Source: Pseudomonas sp. 31-12 (GTDB lineage: Bacteria > Pseudomonadota > Gammaproteobacteria > Pseudomonadales > Pseudomonadaceae). From it: a stretch of 64,000 nt of DNA. Below the pieces are notes generated by a model. The model was not told the DNA's origin and searched no databases. It saw only the letters and a program-made list of their open reading frames with translations. The position numbers were made by a program, and so were the translations under genes. The stretch covers positions 558,001 to 622,000 of the forward strand of contig NZ_CP029482.1 of the NCBI RefSeq assembly GCF_003151075.1, given 5' to 3'. Of the stretch, positions 7,903-16,816 are shown one piece after another (within the stretch, counting starts at the first letter, position 1; every line of letters begins with the position of its first letter).

Positions 7903-8984
7903 GTCGATGTGGCTCCTTGTTCCAGTGGCAGAAAGATCGAGAAGGTGGTGTGGCCTGGATGGCTGTCACATTCGATCAGGCCCTGGTGCTGGCTGATGAT
8001 GTTCTGGGTAATGGCCAGGCCCAGTCCGGTACCGTCCGGACGACCGCTGACCATGGGGAAGAAGATGGTTTCCTGCAGGTCTGCGGGAATGCCGGGACCG
8101 TTGTCGATGATTTCGATCTTGGTCACCAGGCGATGGCGCACGTGGCCGATGGTGAACTGGCGCATGGCGCGGGTGCGCAAACTGATGCGGCCCAGACGCA
8201 GCTCGTTCTGGCTGCTGATGGCCTGCATCGCGTTGCGCACGATGTTCAGTACGGCCTGAATCATTTGTTCGCGGTCGATCAACACGTCCGGGATGCTTGG
8301 ATCGTAGTCGCGCACCAAAGTGATGCAGCCCTGACTTTCGGCCTCCACCAGATGACAGACGCGTTCGAGCACTTCATGGATGTTGCACATCGCCAGCGAC
8401 GGCAGTTTGTTAGAGCCGAGCATGCGGTCGACGAGGTTTCGCAGACGGTCGGCTTCTTCAATGATCACGTTGGTGTAGTCGCGCAAGCTTTCTTCCGGCA
8501 GTTCGCGGGCAAGCAATTGTGCGGCGCCGCGAATCCCGCCCAGCGGATTCTTGATTTCGTGAGCGAGGCCGCGCACCAGCATCTTGCTGGTCTCTTGCTT
8601 CGACAGTTGCGCCTCTTCCTTGGTGATCCGCAGCAAGCGGTCGCGAGGATGGACTTCCAGCAGCAGCATTGTGGCGCCGTTGGCCAGGATTGGTGTCACC
8701 GCGTAGTCGACGGTCAGCGTCTGGCCGGTGAGGGCGGTGAGCATGGCTTCGCGCTTGGTGAACGGGTGCGCCTGCTCGACTGCCTGGCGCAAGGAATTCA
8801 GCGCTTCGGTGGATTCGGTGAACAACTCGCTGATGAACTGCCCATGGCTGCGCTGACCGCTGATGGCCAGGAGCATCTCCGCCGCCGGGTTCATGTACTC
8901 GAGGCGCAGTTCGGCGTCGAGCAGGATGGTGGCGGTGGTCAGGTTGTCGAGAAGCAGACGATGCAGTGCGTCACTGATGGTCAT
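7899..8984 (-). CDS. ntrB: Nitrogen sensor histidine kinase/phosphatase NtrB
   Basis: 361 residues: N-terminal PAS domain (about 10-110), a dimerisation/phospho-acceptor helix with the H-box GLAHEIKNPLGG, and a HATPase_c domain (NIVRNAMQAI N-box, IDNGPGIP G1, DGTGLGL G2). No membrane segments, so it is a cytosolic kinase controlled by PII. It phosphorylates NtrC when nitrogen is short and dephosphorylates it when PII binds. Operon with ntrC (4-bp overlap). Ribosome-binding site AGGTCC precedes the ATG. Confidence 0.97.
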   Translation of the reverse strand: MTISDALHRLLLDNLTTATILLDAELRLEYMNPAAEMLLAISGQRSHGQFISELFTESTEALNSLRQAVEQAHPFTKREAMLTALTGQTLTVDYAVTPILANGATMLLLEVHPRDRLLRITKEEAQLSKQETSKMLVRGLAHEIKNPLGGIRGAAQLLARELPEESLRDYTNVIIEEADRLRNLVDRMLGSNKLPSLAMCNIHEVLERVCHLVEAESQGCITLVRDYDPSIPDVLIDREQMIQAVLNIVRNAMQAISSQNELRLGRISLRTRAMRQFTIGHVRHRLVTKIEIIDNGPGIPADLQETIFFPMVSGRPDGTGLGLAITQNIISQHQGLIECDSHPGHTTFSIFLPLEQGATST

Positions 8985-9041
8985 TTAGGACCTCTTTTGG
9001 AGCAGGGCATGCGCGTGAATAACGCGCCTATACAAGGAAAA

Positions 9042-9058
9042 TGCAAAAACCAAACCAA
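9042..9058 (-). promoter_or_regulatory. Candidate sigma-54 promoter upstream of ntrB
   Basis: Minus strand TTGGTTTGGTTTTTGCA: GG and GC are 12 bp apart, the -12 element TTTTTGCA is good and the -24 element (TTGG) is weak. The predicted start is about 48 bp before the ntrB ATG. Confidence 0.4.
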
Positions 9059-9171
9059 GGCTCCGAAAAGAAGCGTTTAAAGCCTGAAACGGGCGTTTGA
9101 CGCTCGTTTGCGTGGCGTTCTGCCAGCTTTCGCGGGTACTTTCGAACCAAAATGGGTTGAGATGTGGGAAC

Positions 9172-9200
9172 GGTGCAACCTATTGCACCAATATAGTGCG
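9172..9200 (-). promoter_or_regulatory. Candidate NtrC binding region upstream of ntrB
   Basis: A perfect inverted repeat GGTGCAA-CCTA-TTGCACC (9172-9189) overlaps TGCACCAATATAGTGCG (9184-9200), which resembles the NtrC palindrome TGCACCA-N3-TGGTGCA. It lies about 150 bp upstream of the candidate sigma-54 promoter, suggesting autoregulation of ntrBC. Confidence 0.5.
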
Positions 9201-9215
9201 CAAAGCTGAACGAAG

Positions 9216-9836
9216 TTAGAAGAAACGCAGGAAGGGATTTTTTTCTTCTTCGGGTTTGTCTTTAAGCGGACATTCCGGCCGTTGACCGTAGTCGGTGAGG
9301 GTGCAGGGCTTGACCTTGCGTTTCTGTGCGAGGGAGATGCGCAGCATCTGGAAGGGTTGATTGGCTGTTCGTTCGACCGTGCGGCCTTGTTCGTCGAGGA
9401 TTTCCACGGACAGGTTGTGGCTGCCGCGGTCGATGTTGCTCAGGGCAAACACCGGGCTGAGGCCGGGCTCGGCGGTGGGTTGGCCGTCGAGCAGCAATCG
9501 GTAGCGATGGCCCCGTTGCAGGCCGGGTTCATTGGTGACACTGACGATCAGTTCCCCGGCATTGCTACGGACCGTAGCGTCGGGTTCCGGGACCAGCACG
9601 CGGAGCATGTCGTAGTGGAACAGCGGCAATTCTTCATTCTTTTTTGCAGCAACCACGGGGCTCGCGCCAGTCGGGTTGGCAGACATGCGATTGCTCGTCG
9701 CCAGCGGCACGCGCTTGGCGTTGCCTGAGCCTGGTCGGTCGGTGTAGACCCGGTTGCCGTGAGCGTCGACGTAGGTGAAGACCTCGGCTGTAACCGGCAG
9801 TGCGATCAGGCAGGCGATCAGCAGCCACACCCTCAT
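9216..9836 (-). CDS. DUF4124 domain-containing exported protein (distal copy)
   Basis: 206 residues. Signal peptide (MRVWLLIACLIALPVTA) followed at once by a DUF4124 motif (EVFTYVDAHGNRVYTDRPG), then a predicted beta-sandwich region (about 75-180, with LIVSVTNEPGLQRGHRYRLL and RGSHNLSVEI). The C-terminus is basic and cysteine-containing. Function unknown. It overlaps the preceding DUF4124 gene by 4 bp; the two proteins share the same architecture, so a tandem duplication is likely. They lie between glnA and ntrB. Confidence 0.75.
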   Translation of the reverse strand: MRVWLLIACLIALPVTAEVFTYVDAHGNRVYTDRPGSGNAKRVPLATSNRMSANPTGASPVVAAKKNEELPLFHYDMLRVLVPEPDATVRSNAGELIVSVTNEPGLQRGHRYRLLLDGQPTAEPGLSPVFALSNIDRGSHNLSVEILDEQGRTVERTANQPFQMLRISLAQKRKVKPCTLTDYGQRPECPLKDKPEEEKNPFLRFF

Positions 9837-10342
9837 GGTTTATGCACTCGCTGCACGGTGAACGTCACCGTCGGGCTTTGCTGGACGATGTTCTCGCCGT
9901 CTATCACCTGCACCGCCAGGCTGTGTTCTCCACGGTCGATGTTCACCAGTTGCAGGATCGGCACGTTGCTCGATTGCCCGTAGGGTTGATCGTCCAGCAG
10001 CAACCTGAACAGGTGCGGCGCTTGAAGGCGTGGTTTGATCATGACGCTGACCGTGAACGTACCATTGTTGGCGCGCAGGGCTTCGTCGGTCGGCAGACCG
10101 GTCAACTCCAGCACCTCGTAGGCGCTGTGCAGTTGTTCGCGGTTGCTGGCTTCGGCAGCGGGCGCAGGAGGTGCCTGGCGCTCAACGCTGTTGAGCGGAG
10201 GCAGCTCGACGGGCTGCGCCTTGACGCCGTCGGGCGGTTGATTACTGTAGGCGGTGTTGCCGGAGGCGTCGGTGTACTTATAGATCTGCGCTGCGGCGGG
10301 CAGGGCGATCAGCAGCAACATCAGTAAAAAACCACGACCCAT
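9833..10342 (-). CDS. DUF4124 domain-containing exported protein (proximal copy)
   Basis: 169 residues. Signal peptide (MGRGFLLMLLLIALPAAA), then DUF4124 (QIYKYTDASGNTAYSNQPP), a Pro/Ala linker and a beta-rich C-terminal region (FTVSVMIKPRLQAPHLFRLLL, RGEHSLAVQVID). It resembles the downstream neighbour throughout, including the spacing of the C-terminal repeats. Function unknown; periplasmic location is predicted. Located 300 bp downstream of glnA but separated from it by a terminator and a REP pair. Confidence 0.75.
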   Translation of the reverse strand: MGRGFLLMLLLIALPAAAQIYKYTDASGNTAYSNQPPDGVKAQPVELPPLNSVERQAPPAPAAEASNREQLHSAYEVLELTGLPTDEALRANNGTFTVSVMIKPRLQAPHLFRLLLDDQPYGQSSNVPILQLVNIDRGEHSLAVQVIDGENIVQQSPTVTFTVQRVHKP

Positions 10343-10460
10343 AAAATCGACCAGAAACGAAAGCGTTGGGGTGCAGCATAGGTCAGGGGCGGCGATTGAC
10401 CCAATTCATAAACATCAGGGCATGAATTGCCGAAATCCCTCAAACACCACACCCCCCCCT

Positions 10461-10548
10461 GTGGGAGCGGGCTTGCTCGCGAAAGCGGAGTGTCAGTCAC
10501 CATCAATGCAAGCTGACACACTGCATTCGCGAGCAAGCCCGGTCCCAC
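10461..10548. repeat. Paired REP element, family A variant
   Basis: GTGGGAGCGGGCTTGCTCGCG and its inverted partner, with a spacer of about 45 bp. It lies in the gene-free stretch 10343-10644 downstream of glnA, which otherwise holds only the glnA terminator. Confidence 0.85.
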
Positions 10549-10581
10549 ATTGGTACTGAGTTGGTCTCTAAATCGCGGGCA

Positions 10582-10616
10582 CAAAAAAGACCTCCCGAAG
10601 GAGGCCTCTTTTTTTG
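10582..10616 (-). terminator. Rho-independent terminator of glnA
   Basis: On the minus strand AAAGAGGCCTCC pairs with GGAGGTCTTT around a TTCG tetraloop (12 pairs including two G-U), followed by a T tract. It lies about 28 bp after the glnA stop codon. Confidence 0.9.
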
Positions 10617-10644
10617 TCACGCCGCTTGCGCAGGCGCTACCGGA

Positions 10645-12051
10645 TCAGCAGCTGTAGTACAGCTCATATTCCAGTGGGTGTACGAAGGTGCGAACCTTGA
10701 TTTCTTCTTCGCTTTTCAGAGCGATGTAAGCGTCGATGAAGTCATCGGAGAACACGCCGCCTTTGGTCAGGAACGCACGACCTTTGTCCAGCTCTTCCAG
10801 GGCTTCTTTCAGGCTGCCGCAAACTTGTGGGATCTCTTTCGCCTCTTCAGGCGGCAGGTCGTACAGGTTTTTGTCAGCGGCGTCGCCTGGGTGGATCTTG
10901 TTCTGGATGCCGTCCAGGCCAGCCATCAACAGGGCAGCGAAGCCCAGGTACGGGTTGGCTGCCGGATCCGGGAAGCGGGCTTCGATACGGCGAGCGCGAG
11001 GGCTGGACACGTAAGGAATACGGATCGAAGCGGAACGGTTGCGCGCCGAGTAGGCCAGCATCACTGGAGCTTCGAAACCTGGGACCAGACGCTTGTAGGA
11101 GTTGGTCGACGGGTTGGTGAAGCCGTTCAAGGCCTTACCGTGCTTGATGATGCCGCCGATGAAGTACAGGGCGGTGTCGGACAGGCCGGCATAACCTTCG
11201 CCAGCGAAGGTGTTCTTGCCATCTTTGGCGATGGACAGGTGAACGTGCATACCCGAACCGTTATCGCCGTACAGCGGCTTAGGCATGAAGGTCGCGGTGC
11301 GGCCGTATGCATCAGCAACGTTGTGTACGCAGTACTTCAGGGTCTGAACTTCGTCAGCCTTGGCCACCAGGGTGTTGAACTTCACACCGATTTCGTTCTG
11401 GCCGGCAGTGGCCACTTCGTGGTGGTGAACTTCGATGACCAGGCCCATTTCTTCCATGGCGTTGCACATGGAGGTACGGATTTCGTGGTCGTGGTCGAAC
11501 GGCGGAACCGGGAAGTAGCCGCCTTTGACGCCTGGACGGTGGCCTTTGTTACCGCCTTCCACGTCCTGGTCGGACATCCACGAACCTTGTTCGGAGTAGA
11601 TCTTGAACATCGAGCCGGAGATGTCGGACTTGAACTTCACTTCGTCGAAGATGAAGAACTCTGGCTCCGGGCCAACGAATACGGTGTCACCGATACCGGT
11701 CGACTTCAGGTATTCCTCGGCACGCTTGGCGATCGCACGTGGGTCACGGTCGTAGCCTTGCATGGTCGAAGGCTCGATCACGTCGCAGACCAGGATCAGG
11801 GTTGGCTCTTCGGTGAACGGGTCGAGGACAGCGGTGGAATCGTCCGGCATCAGGATCATGTCGGAAGCTTCGATGCCTTTCCAGCCAGCGATGGAGGAAC
11901 CGTCGAACATTTTGCCTTCTTCGAAGAAAGCTTCATCCAGCGCGTCGCGAGCCGGCATGGTCACGTGGTGCTGAGTGCCTTTGGTGTCCGTGAAGCGCAG
12001 ATCAATCCACTTGACGTCATGATCTTTGATGAGTTGAACCGACTTCGACAT
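10645..12051 (-). CDS. glnA: Glutamine synthetase type I
   Basis: 468 residues, the length of GSI-beta enzymes. It makes glutamine from glutamate, ammonia and ATP as a dodecamer. Visible motifs: N-terminal beta-grasp ([13 protein letters not shown]), catalytic region ([19 protein letters not shown]) and the adenylylation site Tyr397 in NLYDLPPEE, at the same number as in E. coli. Activity is therefore probably controlled by GlnE-type adenylylation. Ribosome-binding site GGAGG precedes the ATG. Expression is likely from the sigma-54/NtrC promoter upstream. Confidence 0.98.
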   Translation of the reverse strand: MSKSVQLIKDHDVKWIDLRFTDTKGTQHHVTMPARDALDEAFFEEGKMFDGSSIAGWKGIEASDMILMPDDSTAVLDPFTEEPTLILVCDVIEPSTMQGYDRDPRAIAKRAEEYLKSTGIGDTVFVGPEPEFFIFDEVKFKSDISGSMFKIYSEQGSWMSDQDVEGGNKGHRPGVKGGYFPVPPFDHDHEIRTSMCNAMEEMGLVIEVHHHEVATAGQNEIGVKFNTLVAKADEVQTLKYCVHNVADAYGRTATFMPKPLYGDNGSGMHVHLSIAKDGKNTFAGEGYAGLSDTALYFIGGIIKHGKALNGFTNPSTNSYKRLVPGFEAPVMLAYSARNRSASIRIPYVSSPRARRIEARFPDPAANPYLGFAALLMAGLDGIQNKIHPGDAADKNLYDLPPEEAKEIPQVCGSLKEALEELDKGRAFLTKGGVFSDDFIDAYIALKSEEEIKVRTFVHPLEYELYYSC

Positions 12052-12149
12052 AGTGTCCTCCGGGTGGCTTCGGGCTTAGTAGTGGATGCCCTTAGAATGT
12101 GGGTGATGCCGGCGCGAATACTCTGCCAAGGCAACCTGCCTCACAAGGG

Positions 12150-12165
12150 AGCAAATTGCATGCCA
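12150..12165 (-). promoter_or_regulatory. Sigma-54 promoter of glnA
   Basis: Minus strand TGGCATGCAATTTGCT, matching TGGCACGN4TTGCW with one mismatch and the required 12-bp GG to GC spacing. It lies about 100 bp upstream of the glnA start codon. The surrounding gap (12052-12381) holds only this, the NtrC-like site and the thiI promoter. Confidence 0.8.
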
Positions 12166-12268
12166 GTGCCCCAGCATGGGTTTTTTGCCCCAATATCACG
12201 CTTATAAAGGCACAAAGCGTCTGTAAGCGGAAAATCTCGCCCTACAATGTAGCGTTAAAATCGCTAAA

Positions 12269-12285
12269 TGACCCGTTTTGGTGCG
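12269..12285 (-). promoter_or_regulatory. Candidate NtrC site upstream of glnA
   Basis: Minus strand CGCACCAAAACGGGTCA, 10 of 14 positions of TGCACCA-N3-TGGTGCA, about 115 bp upstream of the sigma-54 promoter. Confidence 0.45.
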
Positions 12286-12333
12286 CGCAAAACCTTCTGC
12301 ACATTAACTGGTTAAACCTTGAGCAATTTCCGC

Positions 12334-12339
12334 TATAAT
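12334..12339 (+). promoter_or_regulatory. Candidate -10 element of thiI
   Basis: A perfect TATAAT. No convincing -35 element is visible at 16-18 bp upstream (GTTAAA/TTAAAC). It lies 42 bp before the thiI ATG. Confidence 0.4.
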
Positions 12340-12381
12340 CCGCGCCCCCCTTTTTCGGCTGGGCCTGCGCGCGCTGTTTTC

Positions 12382-13836
12382 ATGAAATTAATCGTAAAAG
12401 TCTTCCCCGAGATCACCATCAAGAGCCGCCCGGTACGGATGCGTTTCATCCGCCAGTTGGCCAAAAATATCCGTACCGTGCTCCGCGACCTGGACCCGGC
12501 TGTGGTGGTGAACGGTGTGTGGGACAATCTCGAGCTGGAAACCCGCGTCAGCGAGCCCAAGGCCCTGAAGGAGATGACGGAGCGCCTGAGCTGCATGCCG
12601 GGCATCGCGCATTTCCTGCAAGTCGATGAATACCCGCTGGGTGACTTCGACGACATCGTCGCCAAGTGCAAGCAGCACTTCGGTGAGGCGTTGGCCGGGA
12701 AGATCTTTTCGGTGCGCTGCAAGCGTGCCGGCAAGCATGAATTCAGTTCGATGGACGTCGAGAAATACGTCGGCAGCCAACTGCGTCGTCAGTGCGGCGC
12801 TGCCGGAATCTCGCTGAAAGAGCCGGAAATCGAAGTTCGCATCGAAATTCGCGACAAACGGTTGTTCGTGATCCATAGCCAGCACAACAGCATCGGTGGA
12901 TATCCGCTGGGTGCCCTGGAACAGACGCTTGTGCTGATGTCCGGCGGCTTCGATTCGACCGTTGCCTCTTACCAGATCATGCGCCGTGGCCTGATGAGCC
13001 ATTTCTGCTTCTTTAATCTGGGCGGAAGGGCCCATGAACTGGGCGTCATGGAAGTCGCGCACTTCATCTGGAAGAAGTACGGCAGCTCCCAACGCGTGTT
13101 ATTTGTGAGTGTGCCATTCGAGGAAGTACTGGGAGAAATTCTCGGGAAAGTCGATAACAGTCATATGGGTGTAGTTTTGAAGCGTATGATGTTGCGCGCT
13201 GCTTCCCGTATTGCCGATCGGCTGGACATCGAAGCGCTGGTTACTGGCGAGGCGATTTCCCAGGTGTCGAGCCAGACACTGCCGAACCTGTCCGTGATCG
13301 ACTGCGTGACCGACAAGCTGGTCTTGCGTCCGCTGATCGCCAGTCACAAGCAGGACATCATCGACCTGGCCAACGAAATCGGCACTGCCGACTTCGCCAA
13401 GCACATGCCGGAATACTGCGGGGTCATCTCGGTGAACCCCAAGACCCACGCCAAGCGTCCGCGCGTGGAATACGAAGAACAACAGTTCGACATGGCAGTC
13501 CTTGAGCGTGCGCTCGAGAACGCCAAACTGGTGCCGATCGATCGTGTGATCGACGAATTGGGCCAGGACTTGCAGATCGAAGAAGTCAGCGAAGCGCTGG
13601 CTGGTCAGATCGTCATCGACATCCGTCATCCGGATGCCGCTGAAGACGACCCGCTGGGCCTCGATGGCATTGAGGTACAAACGATGCCGTTTTATGCATT
13701 GAACGCTCGTTTCAAGGAACTGGACCCTACTCGCCAGTACCTGCTGTATTGCGACAAAGGCGTGATGAGTCGCCTGCATGCCCACCATTTGCTCAGTGAG
13801 GGGCATGCCAATGTGCGCGTTTATCGACCGAGCTAA
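12382..13836 (+). CDS. thiI: tRNA 4-thiouridine synthase / thiamine sulfurtransferase
   Basis: 484 residues: ferredoxin-like and THUMP domains (about 1-165), PP-loop ATP pyrophosphatase (about 175-370, SGGFDST motif), and a C-terminal rhodanese domain with the active-site Cys457 in [11 protein letters not shown], equivalent to Cys456 of E. coli ThiI. It makes s4U8 in tRNA and passes sulfur to ThiS for thiazole synthesis. The ATG at 12382 is the family start; the frame is open to 12319 but that part includes the promoter. Confidence 0.95.
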   Translation: MKLIVKVFPEITIKSRPVRMRFIRQLAKNIRTVLRDLDPAVVVNGVWDNLELETRVSEPKALKEMTERLSCMPGIAHFLQVDEYPLGDFDDIVAKCKQHFGEALAGKIFSVRCKRAGKHEFSSMDVEKYVGSQLRRQCGAAGISLKEPEIEVRIEIRDKRLFVIHSQHNSIGGYPLGALEQTLVLMSGGFDSTVASYQIMRRGLMSHFCFFNLGGRAHELGVMEVAHFIWKKYGSSQRVLFVSVPFEEVLGEILGKVDNSHMGVVLKRMMLRAASRIADRLDIEALVTGEAISQVSSQTLPNLSVIDCVTDKLVLRPLIASHKQDIIDLANEIGTADFAKHMPEYCGVISVNPKTHAKRPRVEYEEQQFDMAVLERALENAKLVPIDRVIDELGQDLQIEEVSEALAGQIVIDIRHPDAAEDDPLGLDGIEVQTMPFYALNARFKELDPTRQYLLYCDKGVMSRLHAHHLLSEGHANVRVYRPS

Positions 13837-13975
13837 GAGCCCGGGGCTGTATGCCTGTGGCCTGCGTCACCGGCCCCCCGACTCTGCCGTCAAGCTGTAA
13901 CGGCAAGGCCTGACTCTACTGTAAATCGCTGCCAAGACTTGTCAGCACACCGAATCCTCTGATCGAGATACACAA

Positions 13976-15796
13976 GTGATCGAAAATCTACGCAACATCG
14001 CCATCATTGCTCACGTTGACCATGGTAAAACCACCCTGGTAGACAAACTCTTGCGTCAATCCGGCACCCTGGAGCGCAACGAGCTCAACGACGAGCGCGT
14101 GATGGACTCCAACGACCAGGAGAAAGAGCGCGGTATTACCATTCTGGCGAAAAACACCGCCATCAACTGGAACGGCTACCACATCAACATCGTGGACACC
14201 CCGGGCCACGCCGACTTCGGCGGCGAAGTTGAACGCGTAATGTCGATGGTTGACTCCGTTCTGCTGCTGGTTGACGCTCAAGACGGCCCTATGCCGCAAA
14301 CCCGTTTCGTGACCAAGAAGGCTTTCGAAGCCGGCCTGCGTCCAATCGTGGTCATCAACAAGGTTGACCGTCCAGGCGCGCGTCCGGACTGGGTTCTGGA
14401 CCAGATCTTCGACCTGTTCGACAACCTCGGTGCTACCGAAGAACAGCTGGACTTCAAAGTCGTCTACGCCTCGGCCCTGAACGGCATTGCCGGTCTGGAA
14501 CACACCGACATGGCTGAAGACATGACCCCGCTGTACCAGTCGATCGTCGACAACGTACCTGCGCCGAAAGTCGACCGTGAAGGTCCGTTCCAGATGCAGA
14601 TCTCCGCTCTGGACTACAACAGCTTCCTGGGTGTTATCGGCGTTGGCCGTATCGCTCGTGGCCGCATCAAGCCGAACACTCCGGTTGTCGCTATCGACGC
14701 CGATGGCAAGAAGCGTACCGGTCGTATCCTGAAGCTGATGGGTCACCACGGTCTGCACCGTATCGACGTTGAAGAAGCAGCTGCCGGCGACATCGTCTGC
14801 ATCAGCGGCTTCGACCAGCTGTTCATCTCCGACACTCTGTGCGACCCACTGAACGTCGAAGCGATGAAGCCGCTGACCGTTGACGAACCAACTGTTTCCA
14901 TGACCTTCCAGGTAAACGACTCGCCTTTCTGCGGTAAAGAAGGCAAGTTCGTGACGTCCCGTAACATCAAGGAACGTCTGGACAAAGAACTGCTCTACAA
15001 CGTTGCCCTGCGCGTTGAAGAAGGCGACACCGCCGACAAGTTCAAAGTCTCCGGCCGTGGTGAGCTGCACCTCTCGGTACTGATCGAAACCATGCGTCGC
15101 GAAGGCTTCGAAATGGGTGTTGGTCGTCCGGAAGTGATCATCCGTATGGTTGACGGCGTGAAGCACGAACCGTACGAAAACGTGACCATCGACCTGCCAG
15201 AAGAATCGCAAGGTTCGATCATGGAACAGATCGGTATCCGTAAGGGCGACCTGACCAACATGGTTCCGGATGGCAAGGGCCGTGTGCGCCTTGAGTACAA
15301 CATCCCGGCTCGTGGCTTGATCGGTTTCCGTAACGAGTTCCTGACCCTGACCTCCGGTGCAGGCATCCTGACCTCGATCTTCGACCGTTACGACGTGATG
15401 AAGTCCGGCGACATGTCCGGCCGTCAGAACGGCGTGCTGGTTTCGGTAGCGACCGGTAAGGCTCTGACTTACTCGCTGGAAACCCTGCAAGCTCGCGGCA
15501 AACTGTTCCTGGGTCACGGTGAAGACGTGTACGAAGGTCAAATCGTCGGCATCAACAGCCGCGACAACGACCTGGGCGTCAACCCAACCAAAGGCAAGAA
15601 GCTCGACAACATGCGTGCCTCGGGTAAAGACGAAACCATCGCTCTGGTTCCGCCTATCCGTTTCACCCTGGAACAAGCTCTGGAATTCGTTCAAGAAGAC
15701 GAATTGTGCGAAGTCACTCCTAAGTCCATCCGTCTTCGCAAGAAGATCCTGGGCGAAAGCGAGCGTACCCGCGCTGCCAAGAAGTCCGGTAACTAA
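13976..15796 (+). CDS. typA: Ribosome-associated translational GTPase TypA/BipA
   Basis: 606 residues starting at GTG. G1 motif AHVDHGKTT, switch [18 protein letters not shown] motif; then an EF-Tu domain 2-like barrel and EF-G-like domains III and V with the BipA-specific C-terminal domain. It binds the 70S ribosome and aids 50S assembly and stress or cold growth. The 139 bp between thiI and typA contain short GC-rich stems but no clear promoter. Strong codon bias suggests high expression. A terminator follows. Confidence 0.97.
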   Translation: MIENLRNIAIIAHVDHGKTTLVDKLLRQSGTLERNELNDERVMDSNDQEKERGITILAKNTAINWNGYHINIVDTPGHADFGGEVERVMSMVDSVLLLVDAQDGPMPQTRFVTKKAFEAGLRPIVVINKVDRPGARPDWVLDQIFDLFDNLGATEEQLDFKVVYASALNGIAGLEHTDMAEDMTPLYQSIVDNVPAPKVDREGPFQMQISALDYNSFLGVIGVGRIARGRIKPNTPVVAIDADGKKRTGRILKLMGHHGLHRIDVEEAAAGDIVCISGFDQLFISDTLCDPLNVEAMKPLTVDEPTVSMTFQVNDSPFCGKEGKFVTSRNIKERLDKELLYNVALRVEEGDTADKFKVSGRGELHLSVLIETMRREGFEMGVGRPEVIIRMVDGVKHEPYENVTIDLPEESQGSIMEQIGIRKGDLTNMVPDGKGRVRLEYNIPARGLIGFRNEFLTLTSGAGILTSIFDRYDVMKSGDMSGRQNGVLVSVATGKALTYSLETLQARGKLFLGHGEDVYEGQIVGINSRDNDLGVNPTKGKKLDNMRASGKDETIALVPPIRFTLEQALEFVQEDELCEVTPKSIRLRKKILGESERTRAAKKSGN

Positions 15797-15814
15797 GTTA
15801 TTTAGTTAGCTGAC

Positions 15815-15853
15815 AAAAAAACGCCCCCGACCTCAAGGTCGGGGGCGTTTTTG
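15815..15853. terminator. Strong bidirectional terminator after typA
   Basis: ACGCCCCCGACC pairs perfectly with GGTCGGGGGCGT around a short loop, with an A tract before and a T tract after. Confidence 0.95.
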
Positions 15854-15912
15854 TATGTCTGGGGAAGTGGAATTTGATGATGGAGTTTTCAGAGCCTTGG
15901 GATGACTTGGGA

Positions 15913-16085
15913 TCGACCCCTCACCCTAACCCTCTCCCCAGAGGGTAGAGGGGACTGACCGAGTTGTTCTTTCGAGTTACATCGACCTGAAATATCGAGT
16001 CGAACTCAGGTTTGAAAAGCTTGAAGATCTGCTCCCTTTCCCCTCTCCCCACTGGGGAGAGGGCTGGGGTGAGGGGTGGTTCTCA
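15913..16085. repeat. MITE-like inverted-repeat element, copy 2
   Basis: About 173 bp, TCGACCCCTCACCCTAACCC to GAGGGCTGGGGTGAGGGGTG. The arms CCCCTCACCCTAACCCTCTC and the right end are inverted repeats with two mismatches. It is homologous along its length to 6291-6457. No open frame of its own. It fills the gene-free stretch between the typA terminator and the YkgJ-family gene. Confidence 0.8.
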
Positions 16086-16116
16086 AGAGCGGCGCAGAAT
16101 CAGCCCTTAGCCTCGA

Positions 16117-16560
16117 TCAGAACTTCTCAAGCGTCCGACGGCTCTCGCTGGTCTCACGCGCCACTTCTTTAGGCTTGTAAGCGCAATACCCCGGCCGTGG
16201 CCCGATTTTTGGGTGATTGCGGCAGGTGTCCGGGCGCTTTTCATAAATAGTGCACAGACGGCTCTTGCGATCCAGGTACAGGCAATCGTTATTGCTCATG
16301 CGCTGGAGGGTGAAGATCTCGGTTTTCTGGCTGTAGCGCTCGACGACCCCTTCCTTCTGCAAACGCTTGGCGATGTTCTTCGCCGGCTCGCCGCGCTCGA
16401 ATTCGTCGACGATGCCGATACGGATCAGATCCTTGATCTTGACCTCGACCGGCAGGGTGCAGCAACTGGATACACACGAGCCGCACATCGGCGCAGAATA
16501 TTTGGCCCAGGTATCGAGGCGATCGATCTCTGCGGCAGCGATCAGGTTGGACTTCATCAT
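16117..16560 (-). CDS. YkgJ family cysteine-cluster protein
   Basis: 147 residues with the zinc- or iron-binding cysteine pattern of the UPF0153/YkgJ family: CGSCVSSCC near residue 25, CLYLDRKSRLC, CRNH and a final C in GPRPGYC. Cytoplasmic, no signal peptide. The biochemical role of the family is not established. Two adjacent ATG codons are possible starts. It stands alone between typA and glgP. Confidence 0.8.
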   Translation of the reverse strand: MMKSNLIAAAEIDRLDTWAKYSAPMCGSCVSSCCTLPVEVKIKDLIRIGIVDEFERGEPAKNIAKRLQKEGVVERYSQKTEIFTLQRMSNNDCLYLDRKSRLCTIYEKRPDTCRNHPKIGPRPGYCAYKPKEVARETSESRRTLEKF

Positions 16561-16816
16561 CGGTTGTTACCAGCGTGTGCATCAGGGCGCGCGATCATAC
16601 CGGGACTGGTGGATTTTTGAACAACCTTTCGCCAGATTTTTTCTCCTTCTCCCAAATAACACCATTAATCCGGCACGGCCCCTGCATTGATTCAGGTACA
16701 TGACAATGTAATGCCGGCCTATCTCGCACTATCAGGAAAAACTGCCGAACCAGAGTCCCCGCGGCCTGTCAGACCGTCTAGGCTCAACAACTCCACGCTC
16801 GCTCGAGGTCCTATCG

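Noticed and set aside
6592..8259. 555-residue open frame antisense to ntrC and ntrB
   Set aside because: Spans two well-supported genes on the other strand and has no recognisable motif.
10561..12207. 548-residue open frame antisense to glnA
   Set aside because: Shadow of glnA; it would also run through the glnA terminator and promoter.
12052..12381. Short open frames between glnA and thiI
   Set aside because: They cover the sigma-54 promoter and thiI promoter and have no ribosome-binding site or conserved features.
13988..15694. 568-residue antisense frame in typA
   Set aside because: Shadow of a highly conserved GTPase gene.
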